Assembly: GCF_010974945.1 (NCBI RefSeq)
Contig: NZ_JAAIVB010000079.1
Location: forward strand, 124,001 to 188,000
Direction of reading: 5' to 3'
DNA: 64,000 nt
Source: Noviherbaspirillum galbum
GTDB lineage: Bacteria > Pseudomonadota > Gammaproteobacteria > Burkholderiales > Burkholderiaceae_D
A program made the position numbers and the translations under genes. Below, one piece after another: positions 30,139 through 38,865 of the stretch (its first letter is position 1; each line of letters begins with the position of its first letter). A model generated the notes under the pieces. That model had not been told where the DNA came from. It did not search any database and saw only the letters and a program-made list of their open reading frames with translations.

Positions 30139-32395
30139 CGAGCTGCGGTTCCTGCACCAGGTGTTCCGGCGCGCACAGCGGCAGCACCACGGTCAGCGTG
30201 GTGCCCGTGCCGGGCGTGCTGTCGAGCGTGATCCGGCCACCCAGCACGTTCGTCACGAGGTTGTAGACGATGTTCATGCCGAGCCCGGAGCCGCCCTGGC
30301 CCAGCTTTGTGGTGAAGAAGGGGTCGAAGACCCGCTTCTGGTCGGCTTCCGGAATGCCGATGCCGTCGTCATGGAAGGCGATCACCGCATGCCCGTCGCC
30401 ATGGTGCCGGGTCTCCAGCCGCATCGCGCCATGGTTGCGCCCCTCGAAGCCGTGGGTGATGGCATTCGTGACGAAATTGGTCACCACCTGTCCGATCGGG
30501 CCGGGAAAGCTGTCGAGCTCGATGCCGGGCGCGAGATCCATTTCCAGGGTGTAGGGCGTGCCCTTGTAGGATGGCGCGAGGGTGACCGCCACCTCCTGAA
30601 GCACGAGCTGCAGGTCGAAGCGGCGGCGCTGGTCGCTCGACTGGTCCACCGCCACCTGCTTGAAGCTGCTGACCAGTTCCGACGCGCGCCGCAGGGTGCG
30701 CAACAGCAGCTGGGTGCCTTCCGCCGCGTTCGCCAGGTAACGGTCGAACAGCGAGCGCCGCAGCCGTCCCGCGCGTTCGTCGTTCAGCACCTCTTCCGTC
30801 TGCGCCATCAGCGTGCTGGCCACGGTCACGCTGTTGCCGATGGGCGTGTTCAGTTCATGCGCCACGCCAGCCACCAGCGAGCCCAGCGCCGCCATCTTTT
30901 CCGATCGGATCAGTTCATGCTGCATGGCCTGCATGGATTCCAGCGCCTCGGCCAGCTCGGCATTGGTCTGCTCCAGCCGTTGCGTGCGGTTGCGCACGCG
31001 CTCCTCGAGCTGGGCATTGAGTTCGCGGATATCGTTTTCGATCTGGCGCTGATGCGTGATGTCGACCAGCGAAAAGATGAACATCGCCTCGCCCATGGCG
31101 TCCAGCAGCTGGCCCGACATCAGGCAGGTCGCCAGCTTGCCGTTGCGGCGGCGGTGATGCACCTCGTGCCGGTCGACGAAGCCTTGGCTCACCAGCAGGT
31201 CCACCATCGGCAGGCGTTCGGCCGGATCCACCCAGAGATTGAAATCCATCGACGTCCGGCCGACCACGTCGTTGCGGGAGTAGCCGAATTCCGCCACCCA
31301 GAAATCATTGACCTCGACGAAGCTGTTGTCCGACATGCGCACCAGCGCCAGCGGCACCGGGGATCGCTGGAAGATGGAAATGAATTGCTGCTGGCTGCGC
31401 CGCAGCGATGCCTGCGATTCGCGCAGGCGGCTGATCTGCAGGATGAGGAAGCCGATGAGGATGCCGATGAAGCTGGCCACCGTTCCCGCGAACAGCAGGC
31501 GGTCGCGTGTGCGCACCCGCCAGTCGGCAAGGATGGTGTCGAGGTCGCGGCCGTAGGAGGTGATCACCGGGAAGGCGCTGCTGCGCCGGTAGGTGTAGAG
31601 GCGCGGCAGTTCGTCGTCGAGGAAGGAGGCATCCTCGAACGATCCCTCGGCAACGTTGTCGCGGAATTGCGCGAAGCGGGGATGACGGGAGAGGTCCCGG
31701 TCGACGTAGCGCGCCTCGAAGGGCGAGCGCACGATGATGAAGCCTTCGCCGCCGGTAAAGAGCGACACGATGGCATTGCTGTCCTTCGCGATCCGTGCAT
31801 ATACGTCGGCGAAGTAGGAGAGGCGGATGTCGATGCTGATGATGCCGACCCGGTTGCCGTTGCCGTCGTAAAGATTGCGCGCCAGCGGCAGCACCAGCTG
31901 GCTGTCGTAGCGGCTCGGGTAGGGATGCCCGAGCACGGCGTCGCCGGCTGCGGGGTGGTCGAGCAGGAACGCGATGTCGCTGCGATCCTTCACGTCCGAC
32001 CGGTGGGAAGGATAGTCGCGCGAGGTGATCCAGCTCTGACCCTTGGGATTCACGAACTGGATGGCCTTCAGGTAGGGATAATCCTGGTTGCCATGCGCCT
32101 GCACGATGCGGATCGCGATGTCTTCCTCGAATCTGGCGCCGCTCGCCTCCCGGATGGCGGACGCCACGGCATCGATGCGCCGTTCGGCTTCGTGCAGGGT
32201 CTGGGTGGCATGCTCTTCCAGGATGCGGACCGCCACCAGGCCATTCGTGCGCTCCGACGCCAGGGTCAGCTCCCGGTCCTCCTCGATCACCCACCAGCTT
32301 TGCGCAATGATGGCGACCCCCACCAAACCTACCAGGAAGAGCAGCAGCAGGCGCGAAGGGTGGCGCAGGATCAAGGCGTTCTTGAACATGGGCAT
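30134..32395 (-). CDS. Membrane sensor histidine kinase (Cache-PAS-HisKA-HATPase)
   Basis: A 753-residue kinase. A first helix (about 15-36) and a second (about 300-322) flank a periplasmic Cache-like sensor domain. A PAS domain (SIFQRSPVPLALVRMSDNSF onward) and a coiled coil follow. The HisKA box has the phospho-acceptor H513 in GVAHELNTPIG. The HATPase has N (NFVTNAITHGF), G1 (DDGIGIPE), F and G2 (GGSGLGMNIVYN) boxes. The start is taken at ATG 32395, which has AAGGAAGG 7 bases upstream; the frame is open 49 codons further. No response regulator is adjacent. Signal unknown. Confidence 0.88.
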   Translation of the reverse strand: MPMFKNALILRHPSRLLLLFLVGLVGVAIIAQSWWVIEEDRELTLASERTNGLVAVRILEEHATQTLHEAERRIDAVASAIREASGARFEEDIAIRIVQAHGNQDYPYLKAIQFVNPKGQSWITSRDYPSHRSDVKDRSDIAFLLDHPAAGDAVLGHPYPSRYDSQLVLPLARNLYDGNGNRVGIISIDIRLSYFADVYARIAKDSNAIVSLFTGGEGFIIVRSPFEARYVDRDLSRHPRFAQFRDNVAEGSFEDASFLDDELPRLYTYRRSSAFPVITSYGRDLDTILADWRVRTRDRLLFAGTVASFIGILIGFLILQISRLRESQASLRRSQQQFISIFQRSPVPLALVRMSDNSFVEVNDFWVAEFGYSRNDVVGRTSMDFNLWVDPAERLPMVDLLVSQGFVDRHEVHHRRRNGKLATCLMSGQLLDAMGEAMFIFSLVDITHQRQIENDIRELNAQLEERVRNRTQRLEQTNAELAEALESMQAMQHELIRSEKMAALGSLVAGVAHELNTPIGNSVTVASTLMAQTEEVLNDERAGRLRRSLFDRYLANAAEGTQLLLRTLRRASELVSSFKQVAVDQSSDQRRRFDLQLVLQEVAVTLAPSYKGTPYTLEMDLAPGIELDSFPGPIGQVVTNFVTNAITHGFEGRNHGAMRLETRHHGDGHAVIAFHDDGIGIPEADQKRVFDPFFTTKLGQGGSGLGMNIVYNLVTNVLGGRITLDSTPGTGTTLTVVLPLCAPEHLVQEPQLA

Positions 32396-32597
32396 TGCCT
32401 GACCTTCCTTCCTGCGGACCGCGTTGCGGATAGTGAACGGATTCGTCACGACGTTGGCTGCCATGCAAGCCCGGCTCCCGTGGGATGGAGCATTGCTGAC
32501 GGTTATCATCATTCTAGTCAAGAATGCCAGATTTTCCTGCACGAAATCTTCGAATGCAGCTTTTTCTCTCCGGCCCTAGCCGACCCGGAAGATTCTT

Positions 32598-32606
32598 TGC
32601 TAGAAT
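32598..32606 (+). promoter_or_regulatory. Extended -10 promoter of tRNA-Thr
   Basis: TGCTAGAAT gives an extended -10 (TGn) with TAGAAT at 32601-32606, ending 10 bases before the tRNA. No clear -35. Confidence 0.45.
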
Positions 32607-32616
32607 CACGGTCTTT

Positions 32617-32692
<76 letters not shown>

Positions 32693-32701
32693 GGAAAATC
32701 G

Positions 32702-32741
32702 AAGGCTTGCAACTCTCACAGGTTGCAGGCCTTTTCCTTTT
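32702..32741 (+). terminator. Terminator of tRNA-Thr
   Basis: A stem formed by AAGGCTTGCAAC (32702-32713) and GTTGCAGGCCTT (32722-32733) with one G-T pair, loop TCTCACAG, followed by TTCCTTTT. It lies 10 bases after the tRNA. Confidence 0.8.
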
Positions 32742-32849
32742 GGGGCTGCGGAAACGGACAAGAAGGCGTTCCGTCATCCATTGACCCCTCTTGCACTTTT
32801 GGCTAAGGTCAGGCTTCCTCCCTTCAGCCCCGCATCTTCTATTCACGCC

Positions 32850-34136
32850 ATGCTCGACCTGCACTCCATCGAATCTTCCCTGCTCGACAAGCGCCTCAAG
32901 GGCTATCCGTTCGACGCCGACCCCTGCGCCGTGCGAGACATCGACGCGCGCGGCTGGAACGTGCTGCGCGGCGATCTTCCCTTCCCGCTGGCGGTGCTGC
33001 GCGAGTCGGCGCTGGACCACAACCTGCGCTGGATGGCGGACTTCGCCGCCGCGTCGGGCGTGCTGCTTGCCCCGCATGGCAAGACAACCATGGCGCCCCA
33101 GCTCTTCGACCGCCAGCTTCGTGCCGGGGCGTGGGGCATGACGCTGGCCAACATGCAGCAGGTGGACCTTTGCGTGGACCTGGGCCTGCGCAAGATCATC
33201 GTGGCGAACCAGCTCGCCGGGCGTCTCGACGTCGAGCACGCGGGGCGCTTGCAGGAAAGGCATCCCGACCTGCAACTGTTCTTCCTGGTCGATTCGCCGG
33301 CGCAATTGCGCCTGATCAGCGAGGTGGCGGCGCAGGGCAACTTCCGGCGGCCCTGCACGGTTCTGCTCGAACTCGGGGTGCCGGACGGACGCACGGGCTG
33401 CCGCGACATGGATGAAGCGCTGGACCTGGCAAGGCAGGTGGCGGCGAGCGGGCATGCGGTGCTCGCCGGCGTCGAATGCTACGAGGCGCTGCATCTCCGG
33501 GCCGACAGCGAAGCGGACCGGCCCCTGGTCGAGGAGCAGCTGGACAGGATGCATCGCTTCGCGTTGCAATGCGATGCGGAGCGTTTGTTCGGTTTGCCGG
33601 AGATCATCCTGTCCGCTGGCGGCTCTGCGGTGTTCGACCTGGTTGCCCGTGGCCTGCCGCTCGCGCTGTCCAAACCTGTCCTGCCTATCCTGCGCAGCGG
33701 CTGCTACGTGACCCATGATTCCGGATTCTATGAACGTTTCGTCCAGCTCTTGCTCGCGCGAACCGACCCGGCCTGGCGGCAGCGCGGCGGCCTGCACCCG
33801 GCGCTCGAGGTATGGGTGCAGGTGCAGTCGCGGCCCGAGCCCGGCCTTGCCATCCTCGCCATGGGCAAGCGCGATGCCTCGTACGACCTGGGCATGCCCG
33901 CGCCATTGCGATGGGCGAGGGAAGGCGAGGTGAAGAATGCCGGGAGTGGCTGGACCATCACCCGGATGAACGACCAGCATGCCTACCTCGCCTTGCCCGC
34001 CGATGCGCCGCTCCAGGTGGGCGATCTCGTGGCATGCGGCATCTCGCATCCCTGCACCACCTTCGACAAATGGCGCTGGCTGCCGCTGGTCAATGACGCC
34101 TACGACGTGACCGGTGCCTGCAGGACATTCTTTTGA
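32850..34136 (+). CDS. D-serine dehydratase-like PLP enzyme (amino acid deaminase)
   Basis: A 428-residue fold-type III PLP protein (alanine racemase-like barrel plus the D-serine dehydratase-like C-terminal domain). The PLP lysine is K78 in LAPHGKTTMAPQ. The C-terminal zinc-type motif is SHPCTTFDKWRWLPL, as in eukaryotic-type D-serine dehydratases and D-threonine aldolases. It probably deaminates or cleaves a D-hydroxyamino acid. ATG 32850 is used (MLDLHSIES); the upstream 23-codon extension overlaps the leader. Exact substrate unknown. Confidence 0.82.
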   Translation: MLDLHSIESSLLDKRLKGYPFDADPCAVRDIDARGWNVLRGDLPFPLAVLRESALDHNLRWMADFAAASGVLLAPHGKTTMAPQLFDRQLRAGAWGMTLANMQQVDLCVDLGLRKIIVANQLAGRLDVEHAGRLQERHPDLQLFFLVDSPAQLRLISEVAAQGNFRRPCTVLLELGVPDGRTGCRDMDEALDLARQVAASGHAVLAGVECYEALHLRADSEADRPLVEEQLDRMHRFALQCDAERLFGLPEIILSAGGSAVFDLVARGLPLALSKPVLPILRSGCYVTHDSGFYERFVQLLLARTDPAWRQRGGLHPALEVWVQVQSRPEPGLAILAMGKRDASYDLGMPAPLRWAREGEVKNAGSGWTITRMNDQHAYLALPADAPLQVGDLVACGISHPCTTFDKWRWLPLVNDAYDVTGACRTFF

Positions 34137-34274
34137 CCTGTGCCGGACTGCGCGGTGCGCTTCGGCCGCGAGATGAGAAGGAATTGGGCCAAAACGGGCC
34201 GGAATGAGCCCTCGCAGGGCACTATTCGACGTGCTTCATGCCATACTATTGGACTTTTTACCGAAAGGAGACGT

Positions 34275-34523
34275 ATGGCTCGCGAATACATGACCGTGAC
34301 CGGAATGTGGGACCGGAAATTCTTCCTGCAAACGGAATCCGGAAAAGAAATCAGCGTTCAGGCAGACGAGATGGGACCGGAACTCTCCGGCGCATTGGAG
34401 CAGCGCCTTGCCGCTGCCAACCTGAACAAGGACCAGTCCGCCGCGCAGCCGGTCAAGTTGCTGGTGGAGTCGGAAACCGACGAAGCCGGAAACTATACCT
34501 CGCTGACCGTCGTCGGAATGTAA
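34275..34523 (+). CDS. Hypothetical 82-residue protein
   Basis: ATG 34275 has an excellent AAAGGAG ribosome site 5 bases upstream; the open frame runs further upstream without support. The product (MAREYMTVTGMWDRKFFLQ...) is soluble and acidic with alternating strands, no cysteines, no signal peptide and no membrane helix. It looks like a small beta-rich domain. No family recognised. Neighbours are a PLP enzyme and a membrane protein. Confidence 0.7.
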   Translation: MAREYMTVTGMWDRKFFLQTESGKEISVQADEMGPELSGALEQRLAAANLNKDQSAAQPVKLLVESETDEAGNYTSLTVVGM

Positions 34524-34658
34524 GTGGCCAAGCGGGTGCCATGGGTGGATGCCGAGCGGCGGGACGATGTCCGTGACGGCTTGCAGCGCCCTCATGCTCC
34601 CGCCTGCATGCACCTCGTCTCTTCTTGTTGAGCAACATCGCCATGGCTATCATGCCGT

Positions 34659-35324
34659 ATGGGCATCTTTAACGCAGACCTGTCGCCTTTCGTTGCCGCC
34701 GCCTCTCTGGCAGGCGGCTGGTTCGGTCTTTACCATGCGGCCCGGCATGCGCCCTGGCAGCGCTTGAACGCCAACGGCGCCTTCTCCGCCTGGTGCGTCT
34801 TCATCATCTGCCTGCCCATCCTCTGGAGTTTCAACGTGCCGGTGGAACGCGGCATCACACTGCAGCTGCTCGGCATGCCGCTGTTCGTCCTGATGTTCGG
34901 CCGCCAGCTCGCGACCGTGGGGCTGGGTATCGCGGTGATCGCGTACACCATCCTGCAGGGCGGCGCCTGGCATAACCTGGGCATGAACCTGATCTTGATG
35001 GCGGTGCTGCCGCCGTGGTGCGTGCAGGCGGTCATGCAATTGATCTACCGCTTCCTGCCCCGGCATCTTTTCATTTACCTGCTGGGAAACGGCTTTTTCG
35101 GCGCCATGCTCATGCTCAGCATGATCGGCTTCCTCTCGCTCGGCGCCAGTGCGCTGCTCGCGCCCGGCACCCATGTCACGGAAAACCTGGTTGCCTACAT
35201 GCTCCTGCTGGCATGGGGAGAATCCTTCCTGACCGGGTTCCTGCTTACCATGTTCACCGTCTACCACCCGCAATGGGTGTTCACCTTTGACGATGCGGTC
35301 TACCTGAACAAGCCGACCAGCTGA
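34659..35324 (+). CDS. CbiM-like energy-coupling-factor membrane protein
   Basis: A 221-residue protein with about six or seven membrane helices. The C-terminal end (HPQWVFTFDDAVYLNK) and the loop with NLVAYMLLLAWGESFLTG match the CbiM-type family of energy-coupling factor substrate-binding membrane components. In cobalt/nickel ECF systems CbiM works with CbiN, CbiQ and CbiO; none is adjacent. The N-terminal metal-binding M-H motif of true CbiM is not seen. It may have another role. Start ATG 34659. Confidence 0.65.
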   Translation: MGIFNADLSPFVAAASLAGGWFGLYHAARHAPWQRLNANGAFSAWCVFIICLPILWSFNVPVERGITLQLLGMPLFVLMFGRQLATVGLGIAVIAYTILQGGAWHNLGMNLILMAVLPPWCVQAVMQLIYRFLPRHLFIYLLGNGFFGAMLMLSMIGFLSLGASALLAPGTHVTENLVAYMLLLAWGESFLTGFLLTMFTVYHPQWVFTFDDAVYLNKPTS

Positions 35325-35360
35325 CGACTGGCTGACCAAGCGACCAACATCGAACAATTG

Positions 35361-35385
35361 AAAAGCGGCCGCCAGCCCGGGCCGC
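35361..35385 (-). terminator. Terminator of the CHASE histidine kinase gene
   Basis: Reading the minus strand, a GCGGCC/GGCCGC stem (35365-35385, 9-base loop) is followed by TTTT (35364-35361). It lies just after the kinase stop at 35387. Confidence 0.55.
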
Positions 35386-35386
35386 G

Positions 35387-37555
35387 TCAGCCGGCGATCT
35401 GTTCCGGCTCGCTGCGCCTTTCCCGTTGCGGCTCAAGGGGAATGAAGATCGACAGCGTGGTGCCGCATCCCGGCGCGCTGTCGATGATGAACCTGCCGTT
35501 CAGGGCGTGGATCCGTTCTTCCACGCCGACCAGACCGAAGGAATTCGTCCCCTTGCGCGGACCCGGCGCGATGCCGATGCCGTTGTCGCGGATCTTCATC
35601 ACGAGCTGCTTGTCATGCTGTTCCAGTTCGATGAGCACATGGCTCGCCTTGGCATGGCGGATCACGTTCGTCAGCGATTCCTGCAGGATGCGGAAGAGGG
35701 TCGTGGCGCGCGCGTCGTCGACGTCGAATTCCTCGTCGCTCATCTCGAGATCGCAGGTGATGCCGCTGCGGCGGCGGAACTCGGCGACCTGCCATTCGAT
35801 GGCGGCGGTCAGGCCGAGGTCGAGCACCGCCGGGCGCAGGTTGTTAATGATGGTGCGGATCGTCTTGACGGTGGCATCGATCTGGTTGAGCGCGCCGCGC
35901 ACTTTCTGGTTGAGCCGCGGATGGCCCTTCGCGGTGCGCGCTTCCAGCATCGAGACGTCGATGCGCAGCGCCAGCAGGGTCTGGCCGAGCTCGTCGTGGA
36001 TTTCGCGCGCGATGCGGCGGCGTTCCTCTTCCTTGACGCGGTCCTGGTGCGCGGTAAGCTCGCGCAGCAATTCCTGCGAACGCTTGAGCGCCTCGACAGT
36101 CTGCTTGCGCTCGGTGATGTCCATGATGGTGCCGCGCATCATGCTCGGGCCGTCGGCCGGGCCTGGCCGCGCGATGGTCTGTACCCAGCGCACGGGACCG
36201 TCGCGGCGGCGGATGCGGTGCTCTGCATTGAACGCTTCGCGGTTCTGCAGGCAGCGTTCCAGCCCCTGCAGCACGCGGCTCCGGTCATCGTCGTGCAGGC
36301 GGCGCAGGAAGTCGTTGAAGTCGGGGGCATCGGAAAAACGTTCCATGCCGAGGATGTGGAAGGTTTCGGCGGACCAGTTCATGGCCTTGCTGGCTCCGTC
36401 CAGCGTCCAGCTTCCCAGGCTGGCCATCTGCTGCGCCTCGGCCAGGTTGGCCTGGCTGGCGCGCAGGTCCTTGGTCATCTCCCGCGCCAGTTCGATGGCT
36501 CGCCGCCGGGCCGAATTCTGGGAATAGTTGATGCTGAACAGGAGCGCGGAAGCCAGCAGGCCCAGCACCAGCACGATGCCGGGGATGTATACCTCGAAGC
36601 CCTCGTCGATCAGGGACTTGTCGATCTGGAAATCCGCTTCCCAGACGCGCGGACCCACCTCGATCGGGACGCGCTGGTGCAGCGCCGGCTTGTCGCCGGT
36701 CGGCGTCTTGCCGTCGTTGCTGTCATAGAGAAGCAAGGAAGGATCGGTGGTGCCCGACGCGAGCTTGCCGTCCTTCCGGCCGGCGTCGAAGATGCGGAAA
36801 CCGAGATGCGGCACATGGGTGCGGTTGATCGCGCCTTCCATCAGCTTGTTGATGTCGAAGCCCGCGCCCACCGTGCCGAAGTAAGCCGCGCGCCGGTCTT
36901 CGACTGTGTCCAGCGGCATGCCCCGGTGATAGAGCGGCAGGCGCATCGAGAGTCCGACATGCTTGAACGGGCCGGAGATGTGCAGCAGCCGGCCCGATGA
37001 CATGAGCTTCCCCGAATCGCGCCCGATGTCGACGGCATTGTGGCCGCTTTCGGCGGCGGCGACGTCGAAGCCGAAGGACACCATGTTGGTTTCCATCGGT
37101 TCGATATAGGTGACCACGTGGTATTCCTGGCGGTCCCCGGCAGGGCGGATCGAGAAGCCGGGATAGCCGAGGGGGTGCGTGCTCGTATCGTGCTGCACCG
37201 CGGCCTCGAATGCAGCCTTGTCGGTCGCATAGACGCGCCGCGTGAAATTGAGATTGGTAATGCCGGGGAAGGTGCGCTCCAGCTCGAGCTGGCGCACGTA
37301 GGAACGGAATTGCTCGCGGGTGATGTTATCGGATGTGGAGAACAGCGCCGCCGCGCCGCGCAGCACGTCGACATAGGAAGCTACGCGGGTTTCGATCGCG
37401 GTTTTTGCCAGGCTCACCTGGTGCTCGAATTGCGCCTGGAGCTTTGCTTCGACGACCTGGGACACCAGGAAGAAAAGCAGGAAGGAAGTCGCAACGCCGA
37501 GCCACCAGGCGGTGGAAGTGAACAGCGAGCGGATGAAGTGCTTCGAAAGTCGCAT
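35387..37555 (-). CDS. CHASE-PAS sensor histidine kinase (NarX/LuxR-system type)
   Basis: A 722-residue kinase. Helix 1 (about 12-33) and helix 2 (about 318-338) bracket a periplasmic CHASE domain (GITNLNFTRRVYATDK; YHVVTYIEPMETN). A PAS domain follows (about 375-490). The HisKA_3 dimerisation helix EERRRIAREIHDELGQT carries the phospho-acceptor H520. The HATPase shows NVIRHA and DNGIGI. Such kinases phosphorylate LuxR/NarL-type regulators; none is nearby. It is transcribed divergently from the Cys-repeat gene at 37889. Signal unknown. Confidence 0.88.
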   Translation of the reverse strand: MRLSKHFIRSLFTSTAWWLGVATSFLLFFLVSQVVEAKLQAQFEHQVSLAKTAIETRVASYVDVLRGAAALFSTSDNITREQFRSYVRQLELERTFPGITNLNFTRRVYATDKAAFEAAVQHDTSTHPLGYPGFSIRPAGDRQEYHVVTYIEPMETNMVSFGFDVAAAESGHNAVDIGRDSGKLMSSGRLLHISGPFKHVGLSMRLPLYHRGMPLDTVEDRRAAYFGTVGAGFDINKLMEGAINRTHVPHLGFRIFDAGRKDGKLASGTTDPSLLLYDSNDGKTPTGDKPALHQRVPIEVGPRVWEADFQIDKSLIDEGFEVYIPGIVLVLGLLASALLFSINYSQNSARRRAIELAREMTKDLRASQANLAEAQQMASLGSWTLDGASKAMNWSAETFHILGMERFSDAPDFNDFLRRLHDDDRSRVLQGLERCLQNREAFNAEHRIRRRDGPVRWVQTIARPGPADGPSMMRGTIMDITERKQTVEALKRSQELLRELTAHQDRVKEEERRRIAREIHDELGQTLLALRIDVSMLEARTAKGHPRLNQKVRGALNQIDATVKTIRTIINNLRPAVLDLGLTAAIEWQVAEFRRRSGITCDLEMSDEEFDVDDARATTLFRILQESLTNVIRHAKASHVLIELEQHDKQLVMKIRDNGIGIAPGPRKGTNSFGLVGVEERIHALNGRFIIDSAPGCGTTLSIFIPLEPQRERRSEPEQIAG

Positions 37556-37888
37556 GATGTTCCGTATATCGGTGTTACGGTTTTACCTGGCGGCAATACC
37601 AGCAAGTGTAATTCGTTTTGCCCGGTTTCTCACTGCGTCCGTTACAAAACGAAACCGCGGGTTCCCCTGTTGCCAGCGCTGTTTCCGTCCTTTCTTGTAT
37701 TCAAGCGTGAATCGGAGAATCGTCCCGGAGTATCCACTTGGAAATTGATATGTATCAATTGAGTAAAGGAAATGGACGAAATTCCGCGTGCTAAAGTGGA
37801 TTTCATGTCACTCAGGAACGCCGGGTTAGTGCACCGCACGGCTCGCGCCAACATCCTTCCATGTTCACTTCTAGAAAGGTGGAGACTC
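37556..37888. other. Divergent regulatory region, kinase / Cys-repeat gene
   Basis: This 333-base region has no gene. It holds a 9-bp inverted repeat TTCGTTTTG (37612-37620) with CAAAACGAA (37645-37653). An alternative pairing is CGGTTTC (37623-37629) with GAAACCG (37651-37657). It also contains an FNR-type palindrome at 37745-37758. AT content is visibly higher than in neighbouring genes. Confidence 0.65.
37745..37758. promoter_or_regulatory. FNR/ANR-type binding site
   Basis: TTGAT-ATGT-ATCAA is an exact match to the FNR/ANR consensus TTGAT-N4-ATCAA, and the palindrome extends to AATTGATATGTATCAATT (37743-37760). It lies about 130 bases before the Cys-repeat gene and about 190 before the divergent kinase gene. 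A weak extended -10 (TGCTAAAGT, 37789-37797) lies downstream on the plus strand. Confidence 0.65.
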
Positions 37889-38623
37889 ATGACGATGCAA
37901 TTCGAACAAGAAAAAAATCCCGGCCACGTCGAGCGTGCGGTAGCGGAGCTCGACCTCGACCCGATCAAGTTCAAGCTGATGGACAAGGAAGAAGGAGAAG
38001 GCTGGTCTCGCGCCGAGGTCGACCAGGCCGAACGCGAATACCGCCGCTACCTCGTGCTGCTGGGGAAGTACCCGGATGAAGTGATCGCGCCGAGCCGCAC
38101 CGTCGACAAGTTCTGGCACGCGCATATCCTCGACACCATGAAGTACGCCCAGGACTGTGACGCGGTGTTCGGCTACTTCCTGCACCATTTCCCTTACTTC
38201 GGTTTGCGCGGCGAAGATGATGCCGCCAACCTCGCAAAAGCAGCGGAAAACATGCAGCGCCTCTATGTCCGGGAATTCGGCGCAGCCGGCGAGGAGGCCA
38301 GCGGATACTGCGCCCGTGCCGCCCAGGATGCAGCGTACTGCGCCAGGTCCACCGCCTACTGCGCAAAGGCTACAGCGTACTGCGCAAAGGCTACAGCCTA
38401 TTGCGCCAAGACGACGGCCACGGAAGCCGCAGCCTACTGCGCGCGGACGTCCGTTGCGGCCTCCGGGGCGAAGCAGTCGGCGGAGGATCCCGCCTATTGC
38501 GCGAGGGCCGCGAAGAGCAATGGCGTCCAAGCCTCTTACTGCGCCAAGGCGCCGGCCTCCATGATGAGCCATGACGTCGTGACCGCGAAGGGCCGCCCGC
38601 TGCTGGAGCCGGTTCCCGCCTGA
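37889..38623 (+). CDS. GRDP-like domain protein with eight YCA(K/R) repeats
   Basis: A 244-residue protein. Residues about 20-132 match the GRDP-like (DUF1399) domain: VDKFWHAHILDTMKYAQDC (W76-H77-A78-H79, C90) followed by FGYFLHH. From residue 139 the chain becomes low-complexity with eight copies of [GAS]-Tyr-Cys-Ala-[Lys/Arg], at C141, 151, 158, 165, 172, 184, 204 and 218. Four central cysteines are exactly 7 apart. There is no signal peptide or membrane helix. ATG 37889 follows GGAG by 4 bases; ATG 37895 is possible. Other GRDP-like proteins carry Gly/Cys-rich tails, but function is unknown. The repeats could bind metal, serve as a thiol buffer, or be a modification substrate. No maturation enzyme is encoded nearby. 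Confidence 0.8.
   Translation: MTMQFEQEKNPGHVERAVAELDLDPIKFKLMDKEEGEGWSRAEVDQAEREYRRYLVLLGKYPDEVIAPSRTVDKFWHAHILDTMKYAQDCDAVFGYFLHHFPYFGLRGEDDAANLAKAAENMQRLYVREFGAAGEEASGYCARAAQDAAYCARSTAYCAKATAYCAKATAYCAKTTATEAAAYCARTSVAASGAKQSAEDPAYCARAAKSNGVQASYCAKAPASMMSHDVVTAKGRPLLEPVPA
38333..38416 (+). repeat. Four 21-bp coding tandem repeats (AYCAKAT units)
   Basis: Units start at 38333, 38354, 38375 and 38396. Units 2 and 3 differ at a single base. Each encodes Ala-Tyr-Cys-Ala-Lys/Arg-x-Thr. The near identity at DNA level points to recent expansion by slippage. Confidence 0.9.
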
Positions 38624-38649
38624 TTCATCCCGCTCCCGCATATTGAACG

Positions 38650-38685
38650 GGACGGCTGCCGCTTCCACGGCCGCCGTCCTTCTTT
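38650..38685 (+). terminator. Probable terminator of the Cys-repeat gene
   Basis: GGACGGC (38650-38656) pairs with GCCGTCC (38673-38679), with an inner CCG/CGG pair, followed by TTCTTTC. The gene may therefore be monocistronic. Confidence 0.5.
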
Positions 38686-38865
38686 CGCTTATCTTTCTCT
38701 CGCTTACCTTCCTCCCGCTCTCGCCGCGTTCGCTCATCCCGCGCCGCGGCAATCCCGCGATTCCATACCCCGGGTAAGGAAACCAGCGACAAATCCTCGT
38801 CTTATCACACGCGGACTTTGCCCTTAGCATCCCCTTCGTGCCCACATCAGCTTGAAGGAGGAATC

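Noticed and set aside
38333-38416. Tandem repeats considered as a CRISPR array
   Set aside because: The units are contiguous 21-mers without spacers and lie in frame inside a protein gene.
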